Assembly: GCF_021458635.1 (NCBI RefSeq)
Contig: NZ_JAIRDQ010000001.1
Span: 310,001-374,000 of the forward strand
From: Bradyrhizobium monzae
GTDB taxonomy: Bacteria > Pseudomonadota > Alphaproteobacteria > Rhizobiales > Xanthobacteraceae
Reading direction: 5' to 3'
DNA: 64,000 nucleotides
Position numbers and translations under genes: made by a program. Below, piece after piece: positions 16,404-23,927 of the stretch (positions are counted from its first letter, which is position 1; each line of letters begins with the position of its first letter). Below the pieces are notes generated by a model. The model was not told the origin of the DNA. It saw only the letters and a list, made by a program, of their open reading frames with translations, and searched no databases.

Positions 16404-16949
16404 ATGTTCCGCATCGACTTCAACAAGCTTCGCTTCCTCGTCTGCGACGACAATCCGCACATGCGCCGCATCCTGCGGACGCTGCTGCATTCGTTCGGCG
16501 CGCGCGAGGTCTACGAGGCCGAGGACGGCGCCACTGCGCTCGAAATGTACAGCCATTACGTGCCCGACATCGTCATCACCGATTGGGCGATGCCGATCTT
16601 TGACGGGCTCGAGCTCGCGCAGATGATCCGGCAGCCGGAATCCAAGGGCAACCCCTACGCGCCGATCATCATGCTGACAGGGCATTCCGAGAAGCGCCGC
16701 GTCACGGTCGCGCGCGACGCCGGTGTCACTGAATTCCTGGCCAAGCCGATCTCGGCCAAGGGCCTCTACCAGCGCATTCTCAACGTGGTCGCCAGTCCCC
16801 GGCCCTTCATCAAGACCAAAACCTATTTCGGCCCGGACCGGCGCCGCAACACCAACTCCGCCTATATGGGCCCGGAACGCCGCGTCGGCGAAAAGCACGA
16901 GGTGCTCCAGCAGCCCTCGCTGCTCGACAAGGCCCGCTCCTCCATCTAG
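16404..16949 (+). CDS. single-domain response regulator with C-terminal tail
   Basis: 181 residues. A CheY-like receiver covers residues about 9-132: acidic pair D15-D16, phospho-acceptor D60 in ITDWAMP, T92 in MLTGHSE and K114 in FLAKPIS, so all key residues are intact. After it comes a 50-residue tail with a repeated motif, YFGPDRRR (141-148) and YMGPERR (154-160). There is no DNA-binding or enzymatic output domain. It lies 30 bp before an Hpt gene, indicating a phosphorelay pair. Function beyond phosphorelay is unknown. Confidence 0.88.
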   Translation: MFRIDFNKLRFLVCDDNPHMRRILRTLLHSFGAREVYEAEDGATALEMYSHYVPDIVITDWAMPIFDGLELAQMIRQPESKGNPYAPIIMLTGHSEKRRVTVARDAGVTEFLAKPISAKGLYQRILNVVASPRPFIKTKTYFGPDRRRNTNSAYMGPERRVGEKHEVLQQPSLLDKARSSI

Positions 16950-16979
16950 CGCAACGTCTCACCCGACGAGGCAGGCATC

Positions 16980-17558
16980 ATGGCGAAGAACAGCGCACGA
17001 GACATCGAGGTCAAGGCCTTCGCCACGCATCAAATCATCACGCAGCCCAATCCGCTGCGTAAAGTTCTGCGCCGGGTCGAGGAAAAGGACATGGACGATC
17101 CGATAGGACGCGCCGAGCAGGCGCTTGCCGATCTGTCCGGCGAATTCAAGAGCTGGATGACGATCGAAGTCAACCGGCTGTCGTCGGCCTACGTCGCGAT
17201 CCGCAACGACCGCTTCACCAAGGAGCGGCGCGACGAGCTGTTCCACGCCGCACACGACATCAAGGGCGACGCCGCCACGTTCGGTTTTCCAGCTGCATCC
17301 GGAGTTGCCGAGAGCCTCTGCCGCGTCATCGAGCACGCGCCGGATCTCGAAAAGGTGCCGGCCGAGCTCTTCGCGCACCACATTAACGCGATCCTCGCCA
17401 TCGTGCACGAGAACACCAAGCTCGACAGCATCAGCGTCTCCGCCGAGCTCAGCCGCCGTCTGCGCAAGGTCGCCGACGACTATCTCGCCGACGTTAACCG
17501 TGACCGCCCCGAGCATCTCGAAGTGATCCTCGCGCCGAGCATCGTGCCGGCAGAGTAA
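16980..17558 (+). CDS. Hpt-domain phosphotransfer protein
   Basis: 192 residues. The histidine phosphotransfer signature AAHDIKGDAATFGFP places the phospho-accepting His at residue 92; the surrounding helices (FKSWMTIEVNRLSSAYVAIR, ESLCRVIEHAPDLEKVPAEL) form the expected four-helix bundle. The N-terminal 40 residues (AFATHQIITQPNPLRKVLRR) are an extra segment. It starts 30 bp after the receiver gene stop, so the two are likely one operon and exchange phosphate. A long inverted repeat after the stop probably terminates the transcript. Confidence 0.85.
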   Translation: MAKNSARDIEVKAFATHQIITQPNPLRKVLRRVEEKDMDDPIGRAEQALADLSGEFKSWMTIEVNRLSSAYVAIRNDRFTKERRDELFHAAHDIKGDAATFGFPAASGVAESLCRVIEHAPDLEKVPAELFAHHINAILAIVHENTKLDSISVSAELSRRLRKVADDYLADVNRDRPEHLEVILAPSIVPAE

Positions 17559-17576
17559 AGCTCAACTCCCTCCTCT

Positions 17577-17646
17577 CGTCATTGCGAGCGCAGCGAAGCA
17601 ATCCGGAATCCGTCCGCTGGATTGATTCGCTGCGCTCGCAATGACG
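17577..17646. repeat. perfect inverted repeat, dispersed GCAATGACG family
   Basis: 21-bp perfect arms CGTCATTGCGAGCGCAGCGA(A) at 17577-17597 and their complement at 17626-17646; GCAATCC/GGATTG extends the stem. The same element, with variations, occurs at 37421-37505. Besides being a repeat it probably ends both convergent transcripts here. Confidence 0.8.
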
Positions 17647-17668
17647 GAGATTGCGGGTACAGCTCGAC

Positions 17669-18844
17669 CTACGCCGCGATCAAATTGTCGTACACCGGAT
17701 CAATCGTGTCTTCCGCGACCAGCTCATCGCAGAACAACCTCGCCTCTTCGCGCGCGGATTCGGTGGCGAAGCGGCGCAGCAGGACCATCAGGGGCTCGGT
17801 GGCGCCGCGGTCGGTCTCGCAATGGGTGAGCACGCGCTCGACCATGCGCCGGCGCAGCCGCGCCGCGGTGTCGTCGGTGTCGACGAAGCCCTGCTCGTGG
17901 CAAGCATCGAGCGCGACCTGGAACGCCGCGAAGGTCGCCTCGGGCAACCCGGCGCGACGAAGCAGCGCATGCAGGCTGTTGCCGCCCCGATCGTGCAGCA
18001 GAGCGGACACGCGCGCGAGCGGCAAATCGGCCAATTCGGCCAGCGCCGCATCAAAGAGTTCGAGATTGCTCGACAGCAGCGCGCGCAGGATCAGACCCGC
18101 GGTGAGCTGGCCAGTGATCCGCAGATGCTTCACCAGGCCCTGCATGTCGTCGCCGCGCGAGCGCGCCGCGATATTCATGGTGGAGCGATCGCGCGCCTCG
18201 GTCGTCATGCGCTCGGCGCGGTCGGCGCTCAGCCAGTTCCGCGCCACCACGAACTGCGCCAGCGTCTCGGAGAGCTTTGCCACCAGCGCAGCGCGTGTTG
18301 CAGCCGGAATGTCGTCCAGCACCAGCATCGCCTCGCGGATCGCGGCGAGATGGCCGTGACGCTCGACGATGCGATTCCACGAGAACGGTGCCAGCTCGGC
18401 GTGGGGATTTTCGATCAGCTCCAGCGCGGCGGCCGCGCAGCCAACCTCGGCAATGGCGGCGCAGACCGAGACCGGCAGCGCGATGCGGCGAGCGACCGCA
18501 CACTGCACTTCGTCATCGCCGGTCGCGACGATGTCGACGAGATCGGCATCAATCAGCAGCGGCGAATGTTCGAGTACGGGCAGCGCCACGGTCGGCTGGT
18601 CCGCCGACAGCGCCCGCACGATCGACGCCGGCGCATCCGTGCTGCGCGCGAAAGCCTCGGCCATCGCCTGCCGCACCAGCGGCGAAGGATCGTCGAGCAG
18701 CATCAGCAGCGCGCCTTCGGCGGCGACACGGTCGTCGTGAGAAAGGTCCGAGATCAGCCAGGCCCGCGCCAATGCCCGCGTTGCCTCCGCCCGCTCGCCG
18801 GCGGGCGCGGTCCTGATCCAATTGATGAACTGCCGAACGATCAT
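17669..18844 (-). CDS. DUF2336 domain protein (HEAT-like helical repeats)
   Basis: 391 residues, almost entirely helical with HEAT-like units such as SPLVRQAMAEAFARSTDAPA, VQCAVARRIALPVSVCAAIA and LPLARVSALLHDRGGNSLHA. Length and pattern fit DUF2336 proteins, which are frequent in Rhizobiales, often near chemotaxis or phosphorelay genes. No signal peptide. It is convergent with the receiver-Hpt pair. About 75 bp upstream lies TTAACAAAGCGTTCAC, a CtrA-like box with one mismatch. Biochemical role unknown. Confidence 0.82.
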   Translation of the reverse strand: MIVRQFINWIRTAPAGERAEATRALARAWLISDLSHDDRVAAEGALLMLLDDPSPLVRQAMAEAFARSTDAPASIVRALSADQPTVALPVLEHSPLLIDADLVDIVATGDDEVQCAVARRIALPVSVCAAIAEVGCAAAALELIENPHAELAPFSWNRIVERHGHLAAIREAMLVLDDIPAATRAALVAKLSETLAQFVVARNWLSADRAERMTTEARDRSTMNIAARSRGDDMQGLVKHLRITGQLTAGLILRALLSSNLELFDAALAELADLPLARVSALLHDRGGNSLHALLRRAGLPEATFAAFQVALDACHEQGFVDTDDTAARLRRRMVERVLTHCETDRGATEPLMVLLRRFATESAREEARLFCDELVAEDTIDPVYDNLIAA

Positions 18845-19003
18845 GGTGCTTCCGGCTTACGCAACGAAAAAAAGAAACGGTGACGGCTTGTCACCTGCAA
18901 CACAAAATAAACCACGACGCTTAACAAAGCGTTCACCATAACTTGCTGGTTTCATTGATGATTTGTTAAGGGCTGAGAGCAGCGCTCTCGACGTGATCGC
19001 GCG

Positions 19004-20020
19004 CTAGCTCGAGAACGTGCCGCTGCGATCGCTAAACAGATCGAGCGGTTGTGGCGGACGCACGTCGGGCGTCGCCGACGCAGCCGAAGTGAGCGAGGCG
19101 TTGTTGCCCCACAATTTCTGCACCGTCGTCGAGACCGGCTGCGTCGCATCGCCGGGCTGATAGATCGAACGGAATGCCGGCGTGATCGGCGCGTTGTCGG
19201 CCACGGTTGTCGACGATGTCGCGCTCACCGGCGTCACGCCACGTGCATCCGGGAAGGACTGGAGATAGGCGGCGCCGTTGACCATCGGCACGGTGGGCTG
19301 CAGGGCGTTGGCGGCGGCAACCTGTGTGGTCGATGGCGTGTCGCCATACATCGCCATCGCGCTGCGCGTGGATTTCGCATTCGAGGCGCTCGCATAGCGC
19401 GCGTTCAGCACCGAATAGACTTCGGAGACGCTGCGCGCGCGGCCATCCCTGGCATAGAAGATCGAGCGATTGGCGGATGCCGCGTTGGGAAACAGACGCG
19501 CACCGACAGCTTGCGGATTGTCCTCTGCATTCGCGATCAGCTTCGCCGCGCCGCCGACGCCCATGAAATGCGCCATGTAGAGTTCGCTGTCGGACGGCCT
19601 GCGGCCGAGCAGGCCCGTGAGCTTGAAACTGTTGGACTGCGTCAGCGCCGCCGCCATGCTGGAGGCCGCTTCGGGATCGTCGCGCAGCTTCATGATCGAG
19701 CGCTTCATGAAGGGATCGTCGACGGTGTAACTGCCGGACGAGGTTTTGCTGATGGCGTCGGAATAGTTGCCATAGCCGAGCTGGGGACCCGCCTCCTTCA
19801 CCGTGCCGAGCCAGGTCTGATCGATGAACTGATAGAGGCCGTGAGCGGACGAGGTGGTGGCGCCGGCCGATGGATCGAAATCCGATTCCATCTTGGCGGT
19901 GGTCAGCATGTATTCGAAGCTGACGCCGGTCTGGCTCGAAGCCTGCTTGATCGCGCCCGCAACGCGCCGCGACTGGTCGGTTGCGGCCGTCTGCGAGGCA
20001 CTGGAATTGTCGACCGACAT
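19004..20020 (-). CDS. lytic transglycosylase (SLT-type) domain protein
   Basis: 338 residues. Near residues 25-70: AIKQASSQTGVSFEYMLTTA, KMESDFDPSAGATTSSAHGL, YQFIDQTWLG, the ES and GLYQF motifs of family-1 lytic transglycosylases, with Glu46 in MESDFD as the likely catalytic acid. It cleaves the MurNAc-GlcNAc bond of peptidoglycan. No classic signal peptide is visible at MSVDNSSASQTAATDQSR, so export may use another route or a flagellar-type path. The C-terminal half is low-complexity Ser/Thr/Ala. A perfect CtrA box lies 81 bp upstream, pointing to cell-cycle or motility control. Confidence 0.85.
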   Translation of the reverse strand: MSVDNSSASQTAATDQSRRVAGAIKQASSQTGVSFEYMLTTAKMESDFDPSAGATTSSAHGLYQFIDQTWLGTVKEAGPQLGYGNYSDAISKTSSGSYTVDDPFMKRSIMKLRDDPEAASSMAAALTQSNSFKLTGLLGRRPSDSELYMAHFMGVGGAAKLIANAEDNPQAVGARLFPNAASANRSIFYARDGRARSVSEVYSVLNARYASASNAKSTRSAMAMYGDTPSTTQVAAANALQPTVPMVNGAAYLQSFPDARGVTPVSATSSTTVADNAPITPAFRSIYQPGDATQPVSTTVQKLWGNNASLTSAASATPDVRPPQPLDLFSDRSGTFSS

Positions 20021-20100
20021 GATGGCGTGACCGGCCCGCGCGGCGTTTGAGCGGCGCCGGCAATTCGGTCGCCTGATCGTCTCACCGTGGGACAGTTATG

Positions 20101-20116
20101 GTTAATGCGGGGTTAA
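20101..20116 (-). promoter_or_regulatory. perfect CtrA box upstream of the lytic transglycosylase
   Basis: On the minus strand TTAA-CCCCGCA-TTAAC, equal to the CtrA consensus TTAA-N7-TTAAC. It is 81 bp upstream of the ATG at 20020 in the matching orientation. CtrA is the master cell-cycle and motility regulator of Alphaproteobacteria. Confidence 0.55.
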
Positions 20117-20128
20117 TCTGGCGGTCGC

Positions 20129-20199
20129 CGTCATTCCGGTGCGCATCCGCCTTCGCTCTTCGAGCTTCGGACGGACAAGCCGCGCGCCTCGGAACGACG
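20129..20199. repeat. imperfect inverted repeat downstream of hisI
   Basis: CGTCATTCCG (20129-20138) and CGGAACGACG (20190-20199), one mismatch, with GC-rich arms between. The CGTCATTCCGG phrase recurs at 22054-22062 (GTCATTCCGGGGCGC), suggesting a dispersed element. Confidence 0.4.
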
Positions 20200-20203
20200 A
20201 GAG

Positions 20204-20626
20204 CTACTTCTTGTAGACCGCGTTCGGGTCGAACAGCCTGTCGGCATCGACGAAGACGAGCTTCGCACCGCCGCCGTCGGCTTCGACCTTGCGGTAGAAA
20301 CAGGACCGGCGGCCGGTGTGGCAGGCGGCGCCGATCTGCTCGACGCGAAGCCAGACCGCGTCCTGGTCGCAATCGGTGCGGATATCGACCACGCGCTGGG
20401 TCTGACCTGAGGTCTCACCTTTTCGCCACAAGGCATTGCGCGAGCGGCTGAAGTACCAGGCTTCGCCGGTGGCAATGGTCTTGCGCAGCGCCTCGTCATT
20501 CATATGCGCGACCATCAGCACGTCACCGGTGGCGACGTCCGTCGCCACGCAGGTCACGAGGCCATTCGCATCGAACTTGGGGAGGAAGGCCAGGCCTTCC
20601 TCGATCTCGTGGGAGTGAGCGGACAC
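20204..20626 (-). CDS. hisI: phosphoribosyl-AMP cyclohydrolase
   Basis: 140 residues from the GTG at 20626. Third step of histidine synthesis: hydrolysis of phosphoribosyl-AMP. Signature [40 protein letters not shown] and the metal-binding [20 protein letters not shown] with GRRSCFYR carry the conserved Asp and Cys ligands for zinc and magnesium. It is monofunctional, without the HisE pyrophosphohydrolase domain, as usual in Alphaproteobacteria. Directly downstream of folE on the same strand (27 bp), a pairing well known in Rhizobiales. Confidence 0.96.
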   Translation of the reverse strand: MSAHSHEIEEGLAFLPKFDANGLVTCVATDVATGDVLMVAHMNDEALRKTIATGEAWYFSRSRNALWRKGETSGQTQRVVDIRTDCDQDAVWLRVEQIGAACHTGRRSCFYRKVEADGGGAKLVFVDADRLFDPNAVYKK

Positions 20627-20653
20627 GACAAACCTCGGCAGTTAGTCGCGAGG

Positions 20654-21346
20654 TCAGCGCGCCATGCCTCGCACCATGGACAGGAAGCGGGCCTGTTCCG
20701 CCGGGTTGTCGCGGAACATGCCGGTGTAGCGGCTGGTGAAGGTGGAGGCGCCATGCTTGGCGACGCCGCGCACCGACATGCAGGTATGCTCGGCCTCGAT
20801 CAGGACGGCAACGCCACGCGGCTTCAGGATCTCATCGATCGCGGCTGCGATCTGCGCCGTCAGGTGCTCCTGGGTCTGGAGCCGGCGGGCGAAGATGTCG
20901 GTCAGTCGCGCAAGCTTCGACAGGCCGACGACGCGTTCTACTGGCGTATAGGCAATGTGCGCCTTGCCGTAGAACGGCATCATGTGATGCTCGCATTGCG
21001 AGGTGAACTCGATGTCACGCACCAGCACGAAGTCGTCATAGCCGGCGGTCTCGCCGAAGGTGCGGTCGAGCACCTCGGCCGGGCACTGGTGGTAGCCCTG
21101 ATAGAGCTCGTCGAACGCCTCGACGACGCGGCGCGGTGTGTCGAGCAGGCCCTCGCGCCCGGTGTTCTCGCCGATATAGGCAAGCAGCGTCTTCACCGCC
21201 GCTTCCGCCTCGGCACGCGCGGGGCGCGGCTGGTCGGCGCGGACGGCGGCCGCGAGGAATTCGGCAGGATCGAGTTCGGCCGGGCGGCTCTCGGGCTGCT
21301 TGTCAGAGGGCTTGTTCGGGCGAATGGATTTGATTGCAGCGTCCAT
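20654..21346 (-). CDS. folE: GTP cyclohydrolase I
   Basis: 230 residues from the ATG at 21346. Converts GTP to dihydroneopterin triphosphate, the first step to folate. Zinc ligands: Cys in [10 protein letters not shown] with the following His, and Cys in [11 protein letters not shown]; the GTP-site sequence [22 protein letters not shown] and TSRYTGMF are also conserved. The first 45 residues ([20 protein letters not shown]) are a variable extension. hisI follows at 27 bp and is probably cotranscribed. Confidence 0.96.
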   Translation of the reverse strand: MDAAIKSIRPNKPSDKQPESRPAELDPAEFLAAAVRADQPRPARAEAEAAVKTLLAYIGENTGREGLLDTPRRVVEAFDELYQGYHQCPAEVLDRTFGETAGYDDFVLVRDIEFTSQCEHHMMPFYGKAHIAYTPVERVVGLSKLARLTDIFARRLQTQEHLTAQIAAAIDEILKPRGVAVLIEAEHTCMSVRGVAKHGASTFTSRYTGMFRDNPAEQARFLSMVRGMAR

Positions 21347-21589
21347 GTCTACTCCGTTCGACGGCCTTGCGGCCGGAGTGTCACCGGCAGACGGGGCGGA
21401 CAAGCCGCCGGACGCCTGAAGAGAACAGTATTTGGCGAAAGAGACCTCTTGGCAATAACGCCGACAATGCAAATCTGGATCATCGCCCACGCACCGCCGG
21501 ACTGTTTTTCCGCAAGTTCCGACCCTATATAGGACCCTGGATCGCGCCCGCCAAGGCCGATCCGGCAGGTAAGTGTTGGACTCCATCAC

Positions 21590-22045
21590 ATGCTGAACGA
21601 CATCTATAACAAGCGGATCATCGAGCTGGCCGGGAATATTCCGCGCCTCGGGCGGTTGTCGGACCCCGATGCCACCGCCACCGCCCATTCCAAGCTGTGC
21701 GGCTCGACCGTGAAGATCGACCTCAAGATGGAGGGCGACACCGTCACCGATTTCGCGCATGACGTGAAGGCGTGCGCGCTTGGCCAAGCCTCTTCATCCA
21801 TCATGGCAAGTCACGTGGTCGGCTCGACTGCGAGCGAGCTCCGTGAGTTACGCGAAGCCGTTCGCAAGATGCTGAAAGAGAACGGTTCGCCTCCGGAAGG
21901 CAAGTGGGAGGAAATCAAATTCCTCGAGCCGGTCCGAGATTACAAGGCGCGCCATGCCTCGACGCTGCTGACCTTCGATGCCGTGGTGGATGCGATCGGC
22001 CAGATCGAGGCCAAGGCGAAGCAGCCGGCAGCGGCGCAGGGCTGA
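21590..22045 (+). CDS. IscU/NifU-like iron-sulfur scaffold protein
   Basis: 151 residues. [20 protein letters not shown] then SKLCGST with Cys37 and [20 protein letters not shown] with Cys62, matching the first two cluster ligands of U-type scaffolds. The position of the third Cys is occupied by Ala123 ([16 protein letters not shown]). An Ala/Gln tail follows. It may still bind a cluster with help from another residue, or act as a carrier; I recall alphaproteobacterial homologues with the same change. It stands alone rather than within a suf operon. Confidence 0.85.
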   Translation: MLNDIYNKRIIELAGNIPRLGRLSDPDATATAHSKLCGSTVKIDLKMEGDTVTDFAHDVKACALGQASSSIMASHVVGSTASELRELREAVRKMLKENGSPPEGKWEEIKFLEPVRDYKARHASTLLTFDAVVDAIGQIEAKAKQPAAAQG

Positions 22046-22158
22046 TTCCCCTCAGTCATTCCGGGGCGCATGTCAGCGCGCCCCCAGAATTTCGCGCCGC
22101 AATCTCTGCATTCCGGATTCGTCGTTTCACGCCGTCGCGGGATGACGATGGGGACAGC

Positions 22159-23067
22159 TTACTTTTGCGACGCCGTGCCCGGCGTGGCGACTCCCCCGGT
22201 CGGCGGCACCAAGGCTTCCGCCGTCTTGGTCGACTTGGCGGGCTGCGGCTGCTCCGGTTCCGCGCCGAACCTCGCCTGCGTCTTCGGTGCAAGCTCCGCC
22301 ATTGCCGGCGCAGAGACGTCCACGTGCGGCAACACGTCGGCCACCAGATCGGTCGTCACGATATTGGTGAGCTTGAGCTCGCCCGCGTCGAGTTCGTGCA
22401 AATCTTCCCACGGCGGCACACTGAGCGCGAGCGACAACAGATCGCCGGCGCCGCCCATGTCGAACGTGTATTTGGCGAGCCGGCCGATATCGCGCTCCAC
22501 GATCATCAGATCCTGCGCGCTGTAGCTCGCCGCCTTGGCATCGTCGGCGCGGTCGCCCATCCAAATCTGGTGGACCCGGACATGGGCGGTTTCCGGCACG
22601 TAACGCTTCTTGCCGGCCAGCAGCACGAACACACACATGGATTCGCAATAGGCTTCGGACGCGACGGCCGGACGGGCCGACTGCCCGCCGCGATTCTGCA
22701 CGCTGATACCGACCGTAGTCAAAAGTCCGAGACTGCGGAAACGCCGGCCGAGCGCGATCGCGTCGTTGACGGAACCGCCGCTGGAGTCGAGCACCACGGT
22801 GGCGCCTCCGAGCTGGCGTCCGCGAGAAAATTCCTCGAAGTCCTTTGGCGTATCGGCGGTGATGATGCCGACCGCGCTAATCCAGCCGCGGCACTTCGGC
22901 TCGCAGGCGACCCAGCTGAACTTCATTGGCAGCTTGCGCTCTTCGAGGGCAGCACCGGCTCTGGCCGACGATCCGAATGTCGCGACGGCGCCAGCCAGCA
23001 CGACTCCACAAGCGGCGGTTCCCACCAGCAACCAGCCCCGAAGGTTGAGTGACTTCAGAAGTGTCAA
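22159..23067 (-). CDS. periplasmic ClpP-like (crotonase-fold) serine protease homologue
   Basis: 302 residues, TTG start with AAGGGGATCAG upstream. Signal or anchor LLVGTAACGVVLAGAVATFG, then the ClpP-like fold: ATVVLDSSGGSVNDAIALGR (oxyanion loop SGGS), EAYCESMCVFVLLAGKKRYV with the nucleophile candidate Ser in ESM, and HVRVHQIWMGD with the His. The pattern matches predicted periplasmic ClpP-family proteins (COG3904). The C-terminus is Pro/Ala/Lys-rich. Probably an exported protease or inactive relative; no partner is nearby. Confidence 0.78.
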   Translation of the reverse strand: MTLLKSLNLRGWLLVGTAACGVVLAGAVATFGSSARAGAALEERKLPMKFSWVACEPKCRGWISAVGIITADTPKDFEEFSRGRQLGGATVVLDSSGGSVNDAIALGRRFRSLGLLTTVGISVQNRGGQSARPAVASEAYCESMCVFVLLAGKKRYVPETAHVRVHQIWMGDRADDAKAASYSAQDLMIVERDIGRLAKYTFDMGGAGDLLSLALSVPPWEDLHELDAGELKLTNIVTTDLVADVLPHVDVSAPAMAELAPKTQARFGAEPEQPQPAKSTKTAEALVPPTGGVATPGTASQK

Positions 23068-23308
23068 ACTGATCCCTTCCCCAAGCCCATTGGCGCGATT
23101 ATCCCCGCTTCGCGCTCGATGAGTCGATCATACAGTCGTATGTTTTCACGAGTGTCATAAAAATGGTATCCGGGGGAATACAGCTCGTCCATAGGGACTT
23201 GCTGCACTGCTCCCAAAAAGCATGGAAAATATGGCGCGAAAACAACAGCTTGCTGTTCCCTGCGCCGGAACCGTGCAACACTTCGCCCACGATCGCAGCA
23301 AAGCGCAC

Positions 23309-23647
23309 ATGAAGCATTCAGCCTGCGAGCATTGTTCCAGTTCCGTCGCGGGCGTGCTTCGATTTCCGCGCAGATTCGGTCGCGCGCTGATCTGGCTCTA
23401 TCGGCACACCCTATCGCCGCTGGTCGGCTACAACTGCCGCCATCTGCCGACCTGCTCCGTCTACGGCGACGAGGCGATCGAGCGGTTCGGACTCTGGGCC
23501 GGCGGCTGGATGACTCTCGCGCGCCTATTGCGCTGCAACCCCTTCGGCACGTCGGGCATCGACAATGTGCCTGTCACTGCGCCGCAAGGCGCGCGCTGGT
23601 ACACGCCTTGGCGCTACGGCCGCTGGCGCGGCGTCAACGCCTCGTAA
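23309..23647 (+). CDS. yidD: membrane protein insertion efficiency factor YidD
   Basis: 112 residues from the ATG at 23309; the frame is open to 23222. Diagnostic block: RALIWLYRHTLSPLVGYNCR, HLPTCSVYGDEAIERFGLWA, GGWMTLARLLRCNPFGTSG with the Cys residues conserved in YidD. It is a small amphipathic membrane-associated protein that aids YidC-mediated insertion. In many bacteria it sits between rnpA and yidC; here it is unlinked, as in other Rhizobiales. The extended C-terminus WYTPWRYGRWRG is also typical there. Confidence 0.9.
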   Translation: MKHSACEHCSSSVAGVLRFPRRFGRALIWLYRHTLSPLVGYNCRHLPTCSVYGDEAIERFGLWAGGWMTLARLLRCNPFGTSGIDNVPVTAPQGARWYTPWRYGRWRGVNAS

Positions 23648-23683
23648 GCATGCTGCGGTGCTTTGCACATCGCTGCTCTAAGC

Positions 23684-23708
23684 GGAACCGGAACTTCCCC
23701 CTCGCGTT
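23684..23708 (+). promoter_or_regulatory. EcfG (general stress response) promoter
   Basis: GGAAC (23684-23688), 16 bases, CGTT (23705-23708), an exact match to GGAAC-N16-17-CGTT. It is 30 bp before the start codon of the small membrane protein at 23739, leaving room for a short leader with its GGGAGG ribosome site. Confidence 0.65.
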
Positions 23709-23738
23709 GTTGTGATGCTCCCTTGGGAGGAAACAACA

Positions 23739-23927
23739 ATGCGCTGGAAAATCAGCCCTCATTTTCACTTCAGTCACCACCATTACGACCCCAGAACCAT
23801 CGACATGCTGGCCGTGGTCGCTTTGCTCGTGCTCGTCGTCGGTTCCGGCTGGTATCTCGCGACAAGCCTTGCGACGCCGCCAAGCACGACGGCGTTCATC
23901 GTGCCAAGCCAAAGCGTGCACTGGTAG
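23739..23927 (+). CDS. 62-residue His-rich single-pass membrane protein
   Basis: Start fixed by TTGGGAGGAAACAACA-ATG. The N-terminus MRWKISPHFHFSHHHYDPRT carries five His in a short stretch, followed by one transmembrane helix (MLAVVALLVLVVGSGWYLAT) and a short Ser/Pro tail. It is preceded by an EcfG-type promoter, so it is likely produced under general stress. The stop TAG at 23925-23927 directly abuts the stop of the convergent gene. Function unknown. Confidence 0.75.
   Translation: MRWKISPHFHFSHHHYDPRTIDMLAVVALLVLVVGSGWYLATSLATPPSTTAFIVPSQSVHW

Noticed and set aside
17577..17646. Possible CRISPR or phage attachment structure
   Set aside because: It is a single inverted repeat with no direct-repeat/spacer periodicity and no integrase or cas gene anywhere in the window.
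17651..18883. Plus-strand 410-residue frame opposite the DUF2336 gene
   Set aside because: Arg/Gln/His-rich antisense product, no family signature.
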